Assembly (NCBI RefSeq): GCF_021206925.1
Contig: NZ_JAJPRF010000001.1
Coordinates: forward strand, 455,425 to 519,424
DNA length: 64,000 nt
Direction of reading: 5' to 3'
From: Rhodoflexus caldus
GTDB taxonomy: Bacteria; Bacteroidota; Bacteroidia; Cytophagales; Thermoflexibacteraceae
Both the position numbers and the translations under genes were made by a program. This document shows, piece by piece, positions 8,998 to 18,133 of the stretch. How positions within the stretch are numbered: the stretch's first letter is position 1; every line of letters begins with the position of its first letter. Under the pieces are notes generated by a model, which was not told the DNA's origin, ran no database searches, and saw only the letters and a list, made by a program, of their open reading frames with translations.

Positions 8998-10458
8998 ATG
9001 GCCGGTATCAGTAAACGTTGGTTTTTTGCATCGGTGTTTGTGGCTGCCATTATGGGCGGGGCGTTTTCGCTGGGCACTTATTTGTTGTTTTTTCAACAAA
9101 AACCATTGCCTCAGCCTGTTTTGGGAGGAACTAACAGTGCAGCAAAATTTACAAGTGCATTTGAGAAGCTGACGAAAAGTTTTACTGTACCCGAAGGTAT
9201 GAACTTTCTGTTGGCAGCCGAGCGAAGCACGCCTTCGGTAGTCCATATTCGCACACAGTACAAAGGCAGCGCAGGCGCTATGATGGGTTTTTTTGACGAT
9301 AGCGACGAAAGCAGTCGCCGCGGCATGTCCACAGGCTCGGGAGTCATTATTTCGGAGGATGGCTTTGTGCTTACCAATCACCATGTGATTGATGAAGCCG
9401 ATGAAATCGTTGTTACATTAGACGATAAGCGGCAGTTTAATGCTACCGTTATTGGGCAAGACCCGACAACTGACCTTGCACTCATAAAAATTCAGGCAAA
9501 TAATCTTGTGCCCATTGCCTACGGCAACTCCGATGAAGTAAAAGTCGGGGAGTGGGTGCTTGCCGTAGGCAATCCGTTTGACCTGACCTCTACCGTTACG
9601 GCGGGCATCATCAGCGGTAAAGCACGCAATATCAACCTGCTGTTCAGCAACGATGGGCTGGCAATAGAATCTTTTCTGCAAACCGATGCGGCCGTAAATC
9701 CGGGCAACAGCGGCGGGGCATTGGTCAATCTGAAAGGCGAATTGATAGGCATTAACACCGCCATTGCCACCCGCACGGGAGGTTATGCAGGATATTCGTT
9801 TGCCGTACCGGTGAATTTGGCAAAAAAAGTAGCGGAAGACTTATACCGCCACGGTCAGGTGCAGCGCGCCCTGCTCGGCGTAAGCATCAACGAAGTAACG
9901 GACGAAGTTGCCCGCAAGTACAATTTAACGGCCATCCGCGGCATATTTGTTACCGGCGTTAATCAGGGCAGCGGGGCTGCCGATGCGGGCATACAAGCCG
10001 GTGATGTCATTATTTCCATAGACGGAAAAGAGGTTAATACCGTATCGGGTTTACAGGAGATTGTAGCACGCCACCGCCCCGGAGACAAGGTAGATATCAT
10101 CATAGAAAGGAAAGGCGAGGAGAAAAAACTTCGCGTTACGCTCAAAAACAAACGCAACAGCATAGGGCTGATAAGTGCTAATCTGCAAGTTCCGCAATGG
10201 AATGCAGAAATTGAAGAGCTTAGTTCGGATGAAAAAAAACAACTCAAACTGGAAAGCGGCTTAAAAATCACCCGTCTCGGTGATGGATTGCTGAAATCTA
10301 ACCGCGTGCAAGAGGGGTTTGTAATTACGCATATTGACAAAAAAGCCGTGCGCTCCATTGCAGAGTTGCAGCGCCTGTTGGCACGCAAAAAGAATAAATT
10401 CCTGCTGGAAGGGATTAACAAACAAGGCGAACGCGCATTTTTTGGTATCGGGTTTTAA
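8998..10458 (+). CDS. HtrA/DegP-family periplasmic serine protease
   Basis: This 486-residue protein has an N-terminal signal-anchor (about residues 8-32) that puts the rest in the periplasm. The trypsin-like domain holds the triad His129 (TNHHVIDE), Asp159 (TTDLALIK) and Ser238 (NPGNSGGAL). A PDZ domain follows (about 285-375, IQAGDVIISIDGKEVNTVSG) and a weaker second PDZ-like region at the C-terminus (VQEGFVITHIDKKAVRS). The length and order match DegP/DegQ proteins that degrade or refold misfolded envelope proteins. It is the last gene of the NfeD-TPR-protease group. Confidence 0.95.
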   Translation: MAGISKRWFFASVFVAAIMGGAFSLGTYLLFFQQKPLPQPVLGGTNSAAKFTSAFEKLTKSFTVPEGMNFLLAAERSTPSVVHIRTQYKGSAGAMMGFFDDSDESSRRGMSTGSGVIISEDGFVLTNHHVIDEADEIVVTLDDKRQFNATVIGQDPTTDLALIKIQANNLVPIAYGNSDEVKVGEWVLAVGNPFDLTSTVTAGIISGKARNINLLFSNDGLAIESFLQTDAAVNPGNSGGALVNLKGELIGINTAIATRTGGYAGYSFAVPVNLAKKVAEDLYRHGQVQRALLGVSINEVTDEVARKYNLTAIRGIFVTGVNQGSGAADAGIQAGDVIISIDGKEVNTVSGLQEIVARHRPGDKVDIIIERKGEEKKLRVTLKNKRNSIGLISANLQVPQWNAEIEELSSDEKKQLKLESGLKITRLGDGLLKSNRVQEGFVITHIDKKAVRSIAELQRLLARKKNKFLLEGINKQGERAFFGIGF

Positions 10459-10528
10459 GGATGTCGGTTAAACTTATACAAAAATGCAAGTGATTTGCGA
10501 AAAATGCTTTGTGTAAGTTATTGAAAAT

Positions 10529-10576
10529 CAAATATTTAAACCTGACAGGTCTTACATACCTGTCAGGTTTGTGTAT
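10529..10576. repeat. Dispersed hairpin repeat, copy 1
   Basis: A 13-bp perfect stem (AAACCTGACAGGT / ACCTGTCAGGTTT, 7-nt loop) lies 70 bp after the HtrA gene. The same framework, CAARTATTTAAACCT at the left and GGTTTGTGTAT at the right, recurs at 41693-41740, where the centre has diverged. It may act as a terminator for the protease gene, but it has no T tract longer than three, and the second copy suggests a dispersed repeat. Confidence 0.55.
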
Positions 10577-10682
10577 AACAGGGAGGCAGGACGCACCTTG
10601 CCCCCATTGAGCAAACAAGCAAAATCAACCGATATTCGGATTTAACCCGTATTGCAATCGGCGCTTCGTAAAATCTGATTTT

Positions 10683-11882
10683 CTAAATTGTTACGGCTTC
10701 CACACAACGGGCAATCCGTCGGAAAATCTCTTCCATATCGTTGTCCAAACCCACCGAAATGCGCACCAGCCCGTCGGTAAGCCCCATTTGGATACGCTCC
10801 GCCTCAGGGATTTCCGAAGAGGTGCTGCTGCCCGGCGAGCTGAACAGTGTGCGGAAGAATCCTAAACTCACTGCCAGATAGCCTACTTTTTCCTCCTGCA
10901 TGGCTTCCATCAGGTCATAAGCGGCCTGTTTGGTACCCATGTCAATAACGACCATACCGCCGTAGCCATAGCCCGGGTTGAGCAGAGTGCCAAACAAACG
11001 GTGCTGTGGATGAGTAGCAAGCCCCGGATAAATAGTGCGCACTCCCATATCAACAAACGACTGGGCAAGGTAGGCCGCATTGTGGCTGTGCTGCTTCATG
11101 CGGACGTGCAGGCTGCGCAGGTTTTTCAGCACACTCGCCGAACGCATACTATCCATTACAGGGCCGAGCAGCATGGTTGCGCCAAAATTTACATCGCTCA
11201 GGTTGTTGATAAATGCCTTTCTGCCGCAGATAACGCCTGCTACCGTATCGCTTGTGCCGTTGATGTACTTTGTCAAGCTGTGGATGACCACATCGGCTCC
11301 TAATTGGGCAGGAGAAACCAGCATGGGGGCAAATGTGTTGTCCACTACCAATTGCAGGCCGTTTTCGTGTGCCAATTGCGCCAGTGCGGGGATATTGGCC
11401 ACTTCCAGCAGCGGATTGCTGACTGTTTCACAATAAATAATCTTTGTGCGCGGCGTAATGGCTGCGCGGATTTTATCGGGATTGGTAATATCCACAAAGT
11501 GCGTAGTGATACCAAAGCGCGGCAGGAAATTTTTGAGCAGCGCATAGGTGCCGCCATAGACCATGCGCCCGCAGATAATCTCATCGCCATTGCCGCAAAG
11601 TTGCATCAGCGTAGCACTGATAGCCGCCATACCCGAAGCAGTAACTTGTGCAGCTTCCGTACCTTCCATCGCCGCCAGCGCATCGGAAAGGTAGCGGTTC
11701 ATCGGGTTCCAGTGGCGTGAGTAGAGATAGCAGCCCGCCATCTCTTTCTCAAACATTTCTTCCATTTTGTCGGCATTGAGGAACGTATAGGTAGCCGAGT
11801 CTTCAATGGAAGGATTCACACCTCCAAATTCGCCGAAATATTGGAGGTCTTGCAGGCGCATAGCAGGGTCTTGGCTTTGCAT
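10683..11882 (-). CDS. PLP-dependent trans-sulfuration enzyme (methionine/cystathionine gamma-lyase family)
   Basis: This 399-residue fold-type I PLP enzyme belongs to the Cys/Met metabolism family. Evidence includes the cofactor lysine in VIHSLTKYINGTSD, the cofactor-contacting VVDNTFAPMLVSP, an N-terminal segment YLYSRHWNPM, and the C-terminal ISVGLDNDMEE. Members cleave or condense sulfur amino acids (methionine gamma-lyase, cystathionine gamma-lyase or synthase); the exact reaction cannot be fixed by eye. The divergent Lrp/AsnC regulator 129 bp away is a likely regulator, since such pairs usually tie amino-acid catabolism to amino-acid sensing. Confidence 0.88.
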   Translation of the reverse strand: MQSQDPAMRLQDLQYFGEFGGVNPSIEDSATYTFLNADKMEEMFEKEMAGCYLYSRHWNPMNRYLSDALAAMEGTEAAQVTASGMAAISATLMQLCGNGDEIICGRMVYGGTYALLKNFLPRFGITTHFVDITNPDKIRAAITPRTKIIYCETVSNPLLEVANIPALAQLAHENGLQLVVDNTFAPMLVSPAQLGADVVIHSLTKYINGTSDTVAGVICGRKAFINNLSDVNFGATMLLGPVMDSMRSASVLKNLRSLHVRMKQHSHNAAYLAQSFVDMGVRTIYPGLATHPQHRLFGTLLNPGYGYGGMVVIDMGTKQAAYDLMEAMQEEKVGYLAVSLGFFRTLFSSPGSSTSSEIPEAERIQMGLTDGLVRISVGLDNDMEEIFRRIARCVEAVTI

Positions 11883-12011
11883 AATCGTGTGTTGTTTACC
11901 GGTGAAGGACTAATGACAAGTGTTTGACAAAGCAAATAAAAATTCCGATTGATTTTTCAGAGGCAGAAAAAAATGCTGTTAATTTGACCAAAGCAGAAAA
12001 ACATACTACAA

Positions 12012-12476
12012 ATGGAGGATTTAGACGCAATAGACCTAAAAATTTTACGGATGCTGCAAGCCGATGCCCGCATGACGCACAAACAACTTGCCGCAGCCTT
12101 AGACCTGACCATTACGCCGGTGTTTGAGCGGGTGAAAAAATTGGAACGGCGCGGCTTCATTCGCGGCTACGTAGCCCTGTTAGAGCCGCAAAAAGTAGGT
12201 AAAGGCTTAATTGTATTTCTGACCGTTCGCCTTTCGCAACACAAAAGCGAGGTTTTGCAAGGGTTGCGGGAAGAGGTCATGCGTTTGCCCGAAGTAATGG
12301 AGTGCTACCACATAGCAGGCGAGGAAGATTACCTGCTCAAAGTAATGGTGCGCGATATTGCCGCCTACGAGCAGTTTCTGACCAATAAACTAACCAAAAT
12401 TGCCCACATCAGCCACGTAAAAAGCAATTTTGTGATGTCTGTTATCAAGCAAACAACAGCTTTTGAGCTCCAATGA
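12012..12476 (+). CDS. Lrp/AsnC-family transcriptional regulator
   Basis: This 154-residue protein begins with MEDLDAIDLKILRMLQADAR and a helix-turn-helix (MTHKQLAAALDLTITPVFER), followed by the RAM/AsnC ligand-binding domain (about 70-150). The latter contains the conserved VMECYHIAGEEDYLLKVMV strand region. Such proteins form octamers and respond to amino acids. It lies divergent from the trans-sulfuration enzyme gene, its most likely target. Confidence 0.93.
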   Translation: MEDLDAIDLKILRMLQADARMTHKQLAAALDLTITPVFERVKKLERRGFIRGYVALLEPQKVGKGLIVFLTVRLSQHKSEVLQGLREEVMRLPEVMECYHIAGEEDYLLKVMVRDIAAYEQFLTNKLTKIAHISHVKSNFVMSVIKQTTAFELQ

Positions 12477-12561
12477 CCAATTTGTGCAACTATCGCATTT
12501 TTTGTACTTTGAGTAACGGTTGAGGCAGCAATTTTTCTTGTGTTACTCTTTTTTTAATCCG

Positions 12562-13269
12562 ATGAGAAATTTGGCCATTTGGGCGGCAGCACATCCTGTC
12601 GATGCCCGCTTTTTAATTGCAATGGGGCATATTTTTTTGGTATTCAATGCTTTGTGGCTTGGCTTCTTGCTATATGCCGCCAACATCCGCATACCGCAAC
12701 AACTGACTTTGTTGCTTTTGCTGCTGTTTGCGGCTGTGTACTTGTTGTACCCTGCCAAACAAGCAAAATACTACACCTTCGGGCGACGCAAAGCGGCCGA
12801 TTTCATTCTCATTGCAGCCTATACCTTTGCCATTGCGGGATATTATAACGCCGATTGGCTGGCCGAAGAAAAAGCCCGATACTTGGCAGAACGGCAAAGC
12901 GTTACCTTTATGCAAACAGCCACTCGCGCCCGCGAGCAACCAAGAGAGAATCTTTCGGCTTTCGGACAGGTGAAACAGTTGCGCAAGGAACTGCGTGCCG
13001 CACTCCGCCAATTAAAAGAAGACAAACCATTATCGGGCGGCATGAAAGCCTTGCTGATTGCTCTTTCCATATTAGGATTGCTCGGAGTGGCATTATTAGT
13101 TGCCGGTATAGCCTGCAATATTGCCTGCTCCGGCAGTGAAGGGCTGGCATGGGTAGTGCTGATTTTAGGCTGGTCGGGTATTATCTTTTTGGCGGTGCTA
13201 TTAATAAGGGGCATCATACGCCGCCCAACCAAGCGGAAAGTACCGCAAACCGTTGAGCAAACGCAATAA
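12562..13269 (+). CDS. Hypothetical membrane protein
   Basis: This 235-residue protein is counted from the ATG at 12562; an in-frame TTG at 12520 would add 14 residues. Two hydrophobic helices lie near the N-terminus (about 12-60) with a third at about 80-95. A charged helical linker follows (about 100-165, RKELRAALRQLKEDKPLSGG), then two C-terminal membrane helices (about 168-222). The C-terminal part resembles the small Bacteroidota membrane modules with a GLLGVALLVAGIAC segment. I do not recognise a function. It stands alone between the Lrp gene and the convergent PAP2-like gene. Confidence 0.75.
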   Translation: MRNLAIWAAAHPVDARFLIAMGHIFLVFNALWLGFLLYAANIRIPQQLTLLLLLLFAAVYLLYPAKQAKYYTFGRRKAADFILIAAYTFAIAGYYNADWLAEEKARYLAERQSVTFMQTATRAREQPRENLSAFGQVKQLRKELRAALRQLKEDKPLSGGMKALLIALSILGLLGVALLVAGIACNIACSGSEGLAWVVLILGWSGIIFLAVLLIRGIIRRPTKRKVPQTVEQTQ

Positions 13270-13299
13270 AAAGGGCTTACGCAGCAGGTTGTGTAGGTA

Positions 13300-13920
13300 T
13301 TAAGCCAACAGCAGCAGCCCTGCATAGCAAGTACCAAACCCCACCACAGAGCCGACCAGCAATTCACCGGGCGTGTGTGCTTTCAGCGCAAGTCTGGCCG
13401 AAAGAATAACGCCCCAAACCAGTACGGCAGCCATCAGCGGATAGAGAAAATCCGAGTCGGGGAAGGTTTGCTGCAAACTTATCAGCGCACCCGCTACTCC
13501 ACTGATGCCTGTTGCATGAGCACTGATTTTATAAAAAAACGTAGTCAGCAATACTATAAAAACCGCTATGCAAATAGCAACCATCATTGCCGGCAGCAAT
13601 ATAACCTGCGGCAATTTGGTGAAAAAGTAAAATGCCGCTCCGCCATAAGACACGAGGCTAATCAGAAAAGGCAAAAAACGGTCTTTTCTTTCGGGTAGTG
13701 TCAGGTCTTTAATGATGCCGATTTGGTGCAAAAACACCAGTGCCATTGCCGGCATAAGAAAAGTCGTAATAAATACCAACCCCAACAGCATCAGCCTGAG
13801 CGAATCGGTGTATTGTAATAACTCGGCAGGGCCATTAAAAAGTACCAATGCGGAAAGATAAGTACCCATTAGCGAAGGGTGCATCACTACCGAAACAAAT
13901 TGCGCAAGCGGTTTGCTCAT
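13300..13920 (-). CDS. PAP2-like integral membrane protein
   Basis: This 206-residue protein has six predicted membrane segments. Residual PAP2 phosphatase features are seen: LPERKDRFLPF near residue 77 in the place of motif 1, KISAHATGISG in the place of motif 2 (PSGH), and SARLALKAHTPGELLVGS in the place of motif 3 (SRxxxxxH). The acid-phosphatase residues are only partly kept, so it may be a degenerate or differently acting member. Its start codon overlaps the rpoN stop by four bases, implying coupled translation downstream of rpoN. Confidence 0.75.
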   Translation of the reverse strand: MSKPLAQFVSVVMHPSLMGTYLSALVLFNGPAELLQYTDSLRLMLLGLVFITTFLMPAMALVFLHQIGIIKDLTLPERKDRFLPFLISLVSYGGAAFYFFTKLPQVILLPAMMVAICIAVFIVLLTTFFYKISAHATGISGVAGALISLQQTFPDSDFLYPLMAAVLVWGVILSARLALKAHTPGELLVGSVVGFGTCYAGLLLLA

Positions 13921-15428
13921 AGCTCTTTGCGCAGGCGCGCCACAGGAATATTCATCTGTTCTCTGTATTTGGCAACGGTACGTCGCGCAATGTTGTAGCC
14001 CCTTTCGTTCAACATTTTTTCTAATTTATCGTCCGAATAAGGTTTACGCTTGTTTTCGTTGTCTATAATTTCTTTAAGGATAAACTTCACCTCTTTGCTG
14101 CTGACATCTTCCCCAGAGTCGGTGCTGATGCTTTCCGAGAAAAAGTGTTTGAGCGGGAAAACGCCAAACTCTGTTTGTACCGATTTGCTGTTGGCCACGC
14201 GCGAAACCGTAGAAATATCCATCCCGATTTTTTGTGCAATATCTTTGAGAATCATGGGTTTCAACTTGCTTTCATCGCCTTCTCTGAAATACTCCTGCTG
14301 ATACTCCACAATGGCGTTCATGGTTTTCAACAGCGTCTGCTGACGTTGTTTAATGGCATCAATAAACCATTTGGCAGCATCCAGTTTTTGTTTAAGAAAC
14401 ATCACGGCCTGCTTGAGTGTTTTATCTTTTTTGCTGCCTTTTTCGTAAGAATCAAGCATCTCCATATAGGAGCGGCTGATGCGCAAGTCGGGTGCGTTGC
14501 GGGCATTCAGGGTCAGGTGAAAGCGCCCCGCATCATCGGTACGCAAAATAAAATCGGGAGTAATGTAATGGTTGCGCGAAAAGTCGCTGGTGCTTTCCCC
14601 GGGTTTGGGGTTCAGGTGCACAATCACATCCACCGCTTCTTTGAGTTGATCTTCGGTGATATCTAATCGCTTTTCAATTTTGTGGTAATGCTTCTTGATA
14701 AATTCATCGAAGCACAGCGAGATAATGCGCAGCGCATTGCGAACGTTGGGGTCGCGTTGGTCTTTGCGCTTCAACTGCAATTCCAAACATTCCTGCAAAT
14801 TGCGGGCAGCAATACCCGGCGGCTCAAAGGTCTGAATTTGGTGCAGGATTCTCTCCACCTCTGCCTCGTCGGTCTCAATGTTTTGTGTAAACACAAGGTC
14901 ATTGACAATGCCCTGCAACTCGCGGCGGATGTATCCTTCACTGTCTATGTTGCCTATCAGTTGTACCCCGATGGCATATTCGCGCTCGTCTAAGTCTAAA
15001 TATCCGAGTTGAGACATCAGCGAGTCGGTCAATGAATCGCTGGTAGAAAGAGGCATTTCGCGGTCTTCCTCGCTGCCCGGCCCGTCGCCTTGCATTTTGT
15101 AGCCTGCATCGTCATTGTCGGGCATGTAGTCCGACATGCTGAAATCCATGCTGTCCAAACTCTCGTTTTCTTCGTGTCCATATTCTTCGTCTATGCCTTC
15201 GCCCAAATCATCCACTTCGTCGTAGTCATCGTCAGCCCCGCTTTCCTCTTTTTCTTTGGCATAATCATCCTCGTCGCTGCGCCCCTCTTCTAATGCAGGG
15301 TTTTCTGCCAATTCTTCCTCAATACGCGACTGCAACTCGGCAGTAGGCACCTGCAAAAGTTTGATAAACTGAATCTGCTGGGGCGACAGTTTCTGCGTAA
15401 GCGACTGAATCTGTGTTATCTTCTGCAT
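13917..15428 (-). CDS. rpoN: RNA polymerase sigma-54 factor
   Basis: This 503-residue protein has all three RpoN regions. Region I is glutamine-rich (LTQKLSPQQIQFIKLLQVPT). Region II is a strongly acidic linker at about residues 45-120. The core-binding and DNA-binding region III ends with the RpoN box ARRTVAKYREQ and IPVARLRKEL. Sigma-54 directs polymerase to -24/-12 promoters and needs AAA+ activators; none is adjacent, although an NtrY-like kinase lies at 29.3-30.7 kb. It is the first gene of a two-gene overlap with the PAP2-like gene. Confidence 0.96.
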   Translation of the reverse strand: MQKITQIQSLTQKLSPQQIQFIKLLQVPTAELQSRIEEELAENPALEEGRSDEDDYAKEKEESGADDDYDEVDDLGEGIDEEYGHEENESLDSMDFSMSDYMPDNDDAGYKMQGDGPGSEEDREMPLSTSDSLTDSLMSQLGYLDLDEREYAIGVQLIGNIDSEGYIRRELQGIVNDLVFTQNIETDEAEVERILHQIQTFEPPGIAARNLQECLELQLKRKDQRDPNVRNALRIISLCFDEFIKKHYHKIEKRLDITEDQLKEAVDVIVHLNPKPGESTSDFSRNHYITPDFILRTDDAGRFHLTLNARNAPDLRISRSYMEMLDSYEKGSKKDKTLKQAVMFLKQKLDAAKWFIDAIKQRQQTLLKTMNAIVEYQQEYFREGDESKLKPMILKDIAQKIGMDISTVSRVANSKSVQTEFGVFPLKHFFSESISTDSGEDVSSKEVKFILKEIIDNENKRKPYSDDKLEKMLNERGYNIARRTVAKYREQMNIPVARLRKEL

Positions 15429-15534
15429 AATCGTCGAGTTGAAAAGAAGACAATAATATGGAACGCTTTTTGCTAAGTTACGCGTTTTCCATAAAAAGAG
15501 TTTAACTTACCTATAATATTTTTCATTGCAACGC

Positions 15535-16794
15535 ATGGCTCTCCTTATGAAACTCCGTATCGTTTTGGCACTTTTCGCGGGATTTTTTTGGGGCATAGCC
15601 ACTGCACAGCCCCCTGTCAGCTATTTCTCCATCAGCCGCGACTCGGCAGCACAGCAGAAGGCTTTTTACCTGAACAACGCCGATGAGATAGAAGAACATG
15701 CCAACCGATTGTTCAATCAGGGCAATTTTGCCGCCGCATTAGTTTACTATGACCGATTGGTCGGTGTGCAACCTCAACAGTGGCGTTTCTACTTTGGGCG
15801 CGCGCGCTGCTTAGAAGAGATGCAAGCCACCGAAGAAGCCTTGGAAAACTACGACTACGCACTCGCCCTGAATCCTGATTTTGCCGATGCGCTGTTCAAT
15901 CGCGCCAATCTTCGCTTCCAAAAGGGGCTGTACGGATTCACTATTGCCGATATGGATAAGCTGCTGGAACTGCCCGATGAAAAAATGCCTTCCACCAACG
16001 CCATTTACTTTGTGCAAAGCCATGCCGGAACAGTGGGCGCTTTCAGTATGAAAACCCGCAAGATGCCTGCCTATAGGTTGCGGGCAAAGGCCAAAGAAAA
16101 AACGGGGAATATTGCCGGCGCAATTGAGGACTACACCGCTGCCATTGGCGACGGACAAACGGCAGATGCAGACCTTTACTATGCGCGAGGAAGCCTGTAC
16201 AAGCAGTCAGGACGGGCAAAAGAAGCTCAGGAGGACTTTCAGCGTGCCTTGGTGAAAGACCCGCAACACCATCAGGCAATGCTCGCCTTGGGCATCAGTG
16301 CGGGAAAAGCAAAGAAAAACCGCTTGGAGGCCATCTTAGCCGAACAGCCCGAAAATGCCATTGCGCTTGCTCAAAGGGGGGCTGTTTTGCTGGAAGAAAA
16401 AAAGTATACGGCAGCACTCACCGATTTTGACAGTGCGGAGTACTACGGCTATCGGGAAGCCGCACTCTACATCAATCGCGGTATAGCCAAAGAAAAACTC
16501 AATCGGATAGAAGCTGCACTGGCCGATTTTTCGCAGGCCATCGGCATTTCCCCTGTTGCCAAAGCCTATAACCTCCGCGCCAACTGCTATTTTAAACAAG
16601 GCAACTACGAAAAGGCAATTGCCGACTATACGCAGTCGCTGGCACTGGATGCTGCACAGGCAGATGTTTACTATAACCGCGGCATTGCCTGCCACAATGC
16701 CCGCCGAAAAAGTGAAGCCTGCGCCAACCTGAAAACAGCCGTTTCGTTAGGCCATCAGGCAGCGCAGGCTGCATATGATAAACTTTGCAAGTAA
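15535..16794 (+). CDS. Secreted TPR-repeat protein
   Basis: The protein has 419 residues from the ATG at 15535 (Met6 at 15550 is an equally good start). The signal peptide is rich in Leu/Phe/Ala and ends near GIATAQ. Two blocks of tetratricopeptide repeats follow: about 50-140 (YFGRARCLEEMQATEEALEN) and 180-410 (YNLRANCYFKQGNYEKAIAD). It is probably a periplasmic scaffold. It converges on porV with only 7 bp between stops, so the two transcripts must end in or overlap each other. Confidence 0.85.
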   Translation: MALLMKLRIVLALFAGFFWGIATAQPPVSYFSISRDSAAQQKAFYLNNADEIEEHANRLFNQGNFAAALVYYDRLVGVQPQQWRFYFGRARCLEEMQATEEALENYDYALALNPDFADALFNRANLRFQKGLYGFTIADMDKLLELPDEKMPSTNAIYFVQSHAGTVGAFSMKTRKMPAYRLRAKAKEKTGNIAGAIEDYTAAIGDGQTADADLYYARGSLYKQSGRAKEAQEDFQRALVKDPQHHQAMLALGISAGKAKKNRLEAILAEQPENAIALAQRGAVLLEEKKYTAALTDFDSAEYYGYREAALYINRGIAKEKLNRIEAALADFSQAIGISPVAKAYNLRANCYFKQGNYEKAIADYTQSLALDAAQADVYYNRGIACHNARRKSEACANLKTAVSLGHQAAQAAYDKLCK

Positions 16795-16801
16795 TTGAGG
16801 C

Positions 16802-17986
16802 TTACTCGGCTGCCGGCTCGGCATCGTTGCCCACAGCGTTTTTGCCGCCAAAGTTGAACAAGAGCGAAAAGCGGAGCGAATCGGCAAGCGGCATGTTTTG
16901 GCGCATCGGAATCAGGTAGGCAAAGTTGATATTCAAGGTGTTGAATTTCAGACCTGCGCCTACGGTTGCAAACTTGCGCCCGCCTTTGGTGTCCGACTCG
17001 TGGAAATAGCCGCCACGCAGTGCAAAAATGTCGTTGTACCAATACTCTGTTCCAAAAGCAAGCATAATTTCCTGTATTTCTTCGCTGAAAGGCGCATCGG
17101 TAAATGAGCCAAAAATACCCGACACAAGCGAACGGTTCGGGATAGTCAGCCTGCCGTTTTGCACCACCGGCGAAGGCACCATCAGCTTGTTGATGTCAAA
17201 GGCCAGCGTCAATTTGTTGTATTCGTCAAACTCGCCTGTTACGGCAGTTCCCAAACGCAGGTTGGTAGGAATAAAATCGCGGCTTTCGGGGTCGTTGTAG
17301 GTCAGTTTCAGACCTACGTTGGAAATATTACCGCCAAATGCCACCGTTGCCGGAATGTTGCCTAATGTTGTTTGAGATTGGTAATAAACACCCAAATCAA
17401 CGGCAACAGTATTGCCGGGTTGTGCATTTACATTGGTTCCCGCATTGCTGATATTGCCCGCCAAGTTGGAGTGAATGAAACGAAAGGCAGGTGCAATACT
17501 CAAATTGCTGGAAAGTTTACGGGCATACGTAATATCAACTGCTATTTCACGGGGGTTAAACTCCTGCAAAGGATTGCCCACCAAGTCGGTAAATTGCATA
17601 CTTCCCAAATTCATGTAGCGGATAGAGCCGCCAATGGTTTCCAGTTTGCTTAACCGTTTGTAGCCCGACAGATAGCTCAACCACATATCGTTTACCAAGC
17701 GCATCAACCATGGGTTGTAGGACAAGCTAAATCCGCTGGCTTGCTCAATAAATGCCAACTTTGCCGGATTCCAATGGATAGCGTTTGCATCAGGGGAAAT
17801 TGCAGCACCTACATCGCCCATTGCTCCCGAACGGGAATCGGGTGCAATTGTCAGAAACGGCACGGCAACGGGAATCACGCGGCGGTTTTGGTCTTGCCCC
17901 AATACGCTCCCTGAGTTTTGTGCTGACAACCAAAAGGGTAGAAAACCAAAACAGAGTACTGCAAGTGCTCTTTTGTTGAAAAACAT
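16802..17986 (-). CDS. porV: PorV, type IX secretion outer-membrane protein
   Basis: The protein has 394 residues from the ATG at 17984-17986, whose first 22 residues form a signal peptide ending WLSAQ. Longer in-frame starts upstream would bury this signal and are rejected. It has the FadL/PorV-type 14-strand barrel pattern and the family block RSGAMGDVGAAISPDANAIH with WNPAKLAF right after it. PorV carries T9SS cargo from the translocon to the PorU attachment complex. The gene follows porU by 147 bp on the same strand, matching the functional pair. Confidence 0.93.
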   Translation of the reverse strand: MFFNKRALAVLCFGFLPFWLSAQNSGSVLGQDQNRRVIPVAVPFLTIAPDSRSGAMGDVGAAISPDANAIHWNPAKLAFIEQASGFSLSYNPWLMRLVNDMWLSYLSGYKRLSKLETIGGSIRYMNLGSMQFTDLVGNPLQEFNPREIAVDITYARKLSSNLSIAPAFRFIHSNLAGNISNAGTNVNAQPGNTVAVDLGVYYQSQTTLGNIPATVAFGGNISNVGLKLTYNDPESRDFIPTNLRLGTAVTGEFDEYNKLTLAFDINKLMVPSPVVQNGRLTIPNRSLVSGIFGSFTDAPFSEEIQEIMLAFGTEYWYNDIFALRGGYFHESDTKGGRKFATVGAGLKFNTLNINFAYLIPMRQNMPLADSLRFSLLFNFGGKNAVGNDAEPAAE

Positions 17987-18133
17987 AAAGTTTGAAATTA
18001 AGAGAAATGTAACTTTACCAGAATAAAATGTGGGTAAAGAATAGCGGCATAGGCAAAAGGCTTGCGGATGAATTTTAATAAAAGTTAAAATATCAGCAAT
18101 ATTAATTTCTGGAAGCCAAAAAAGCAAAACGGC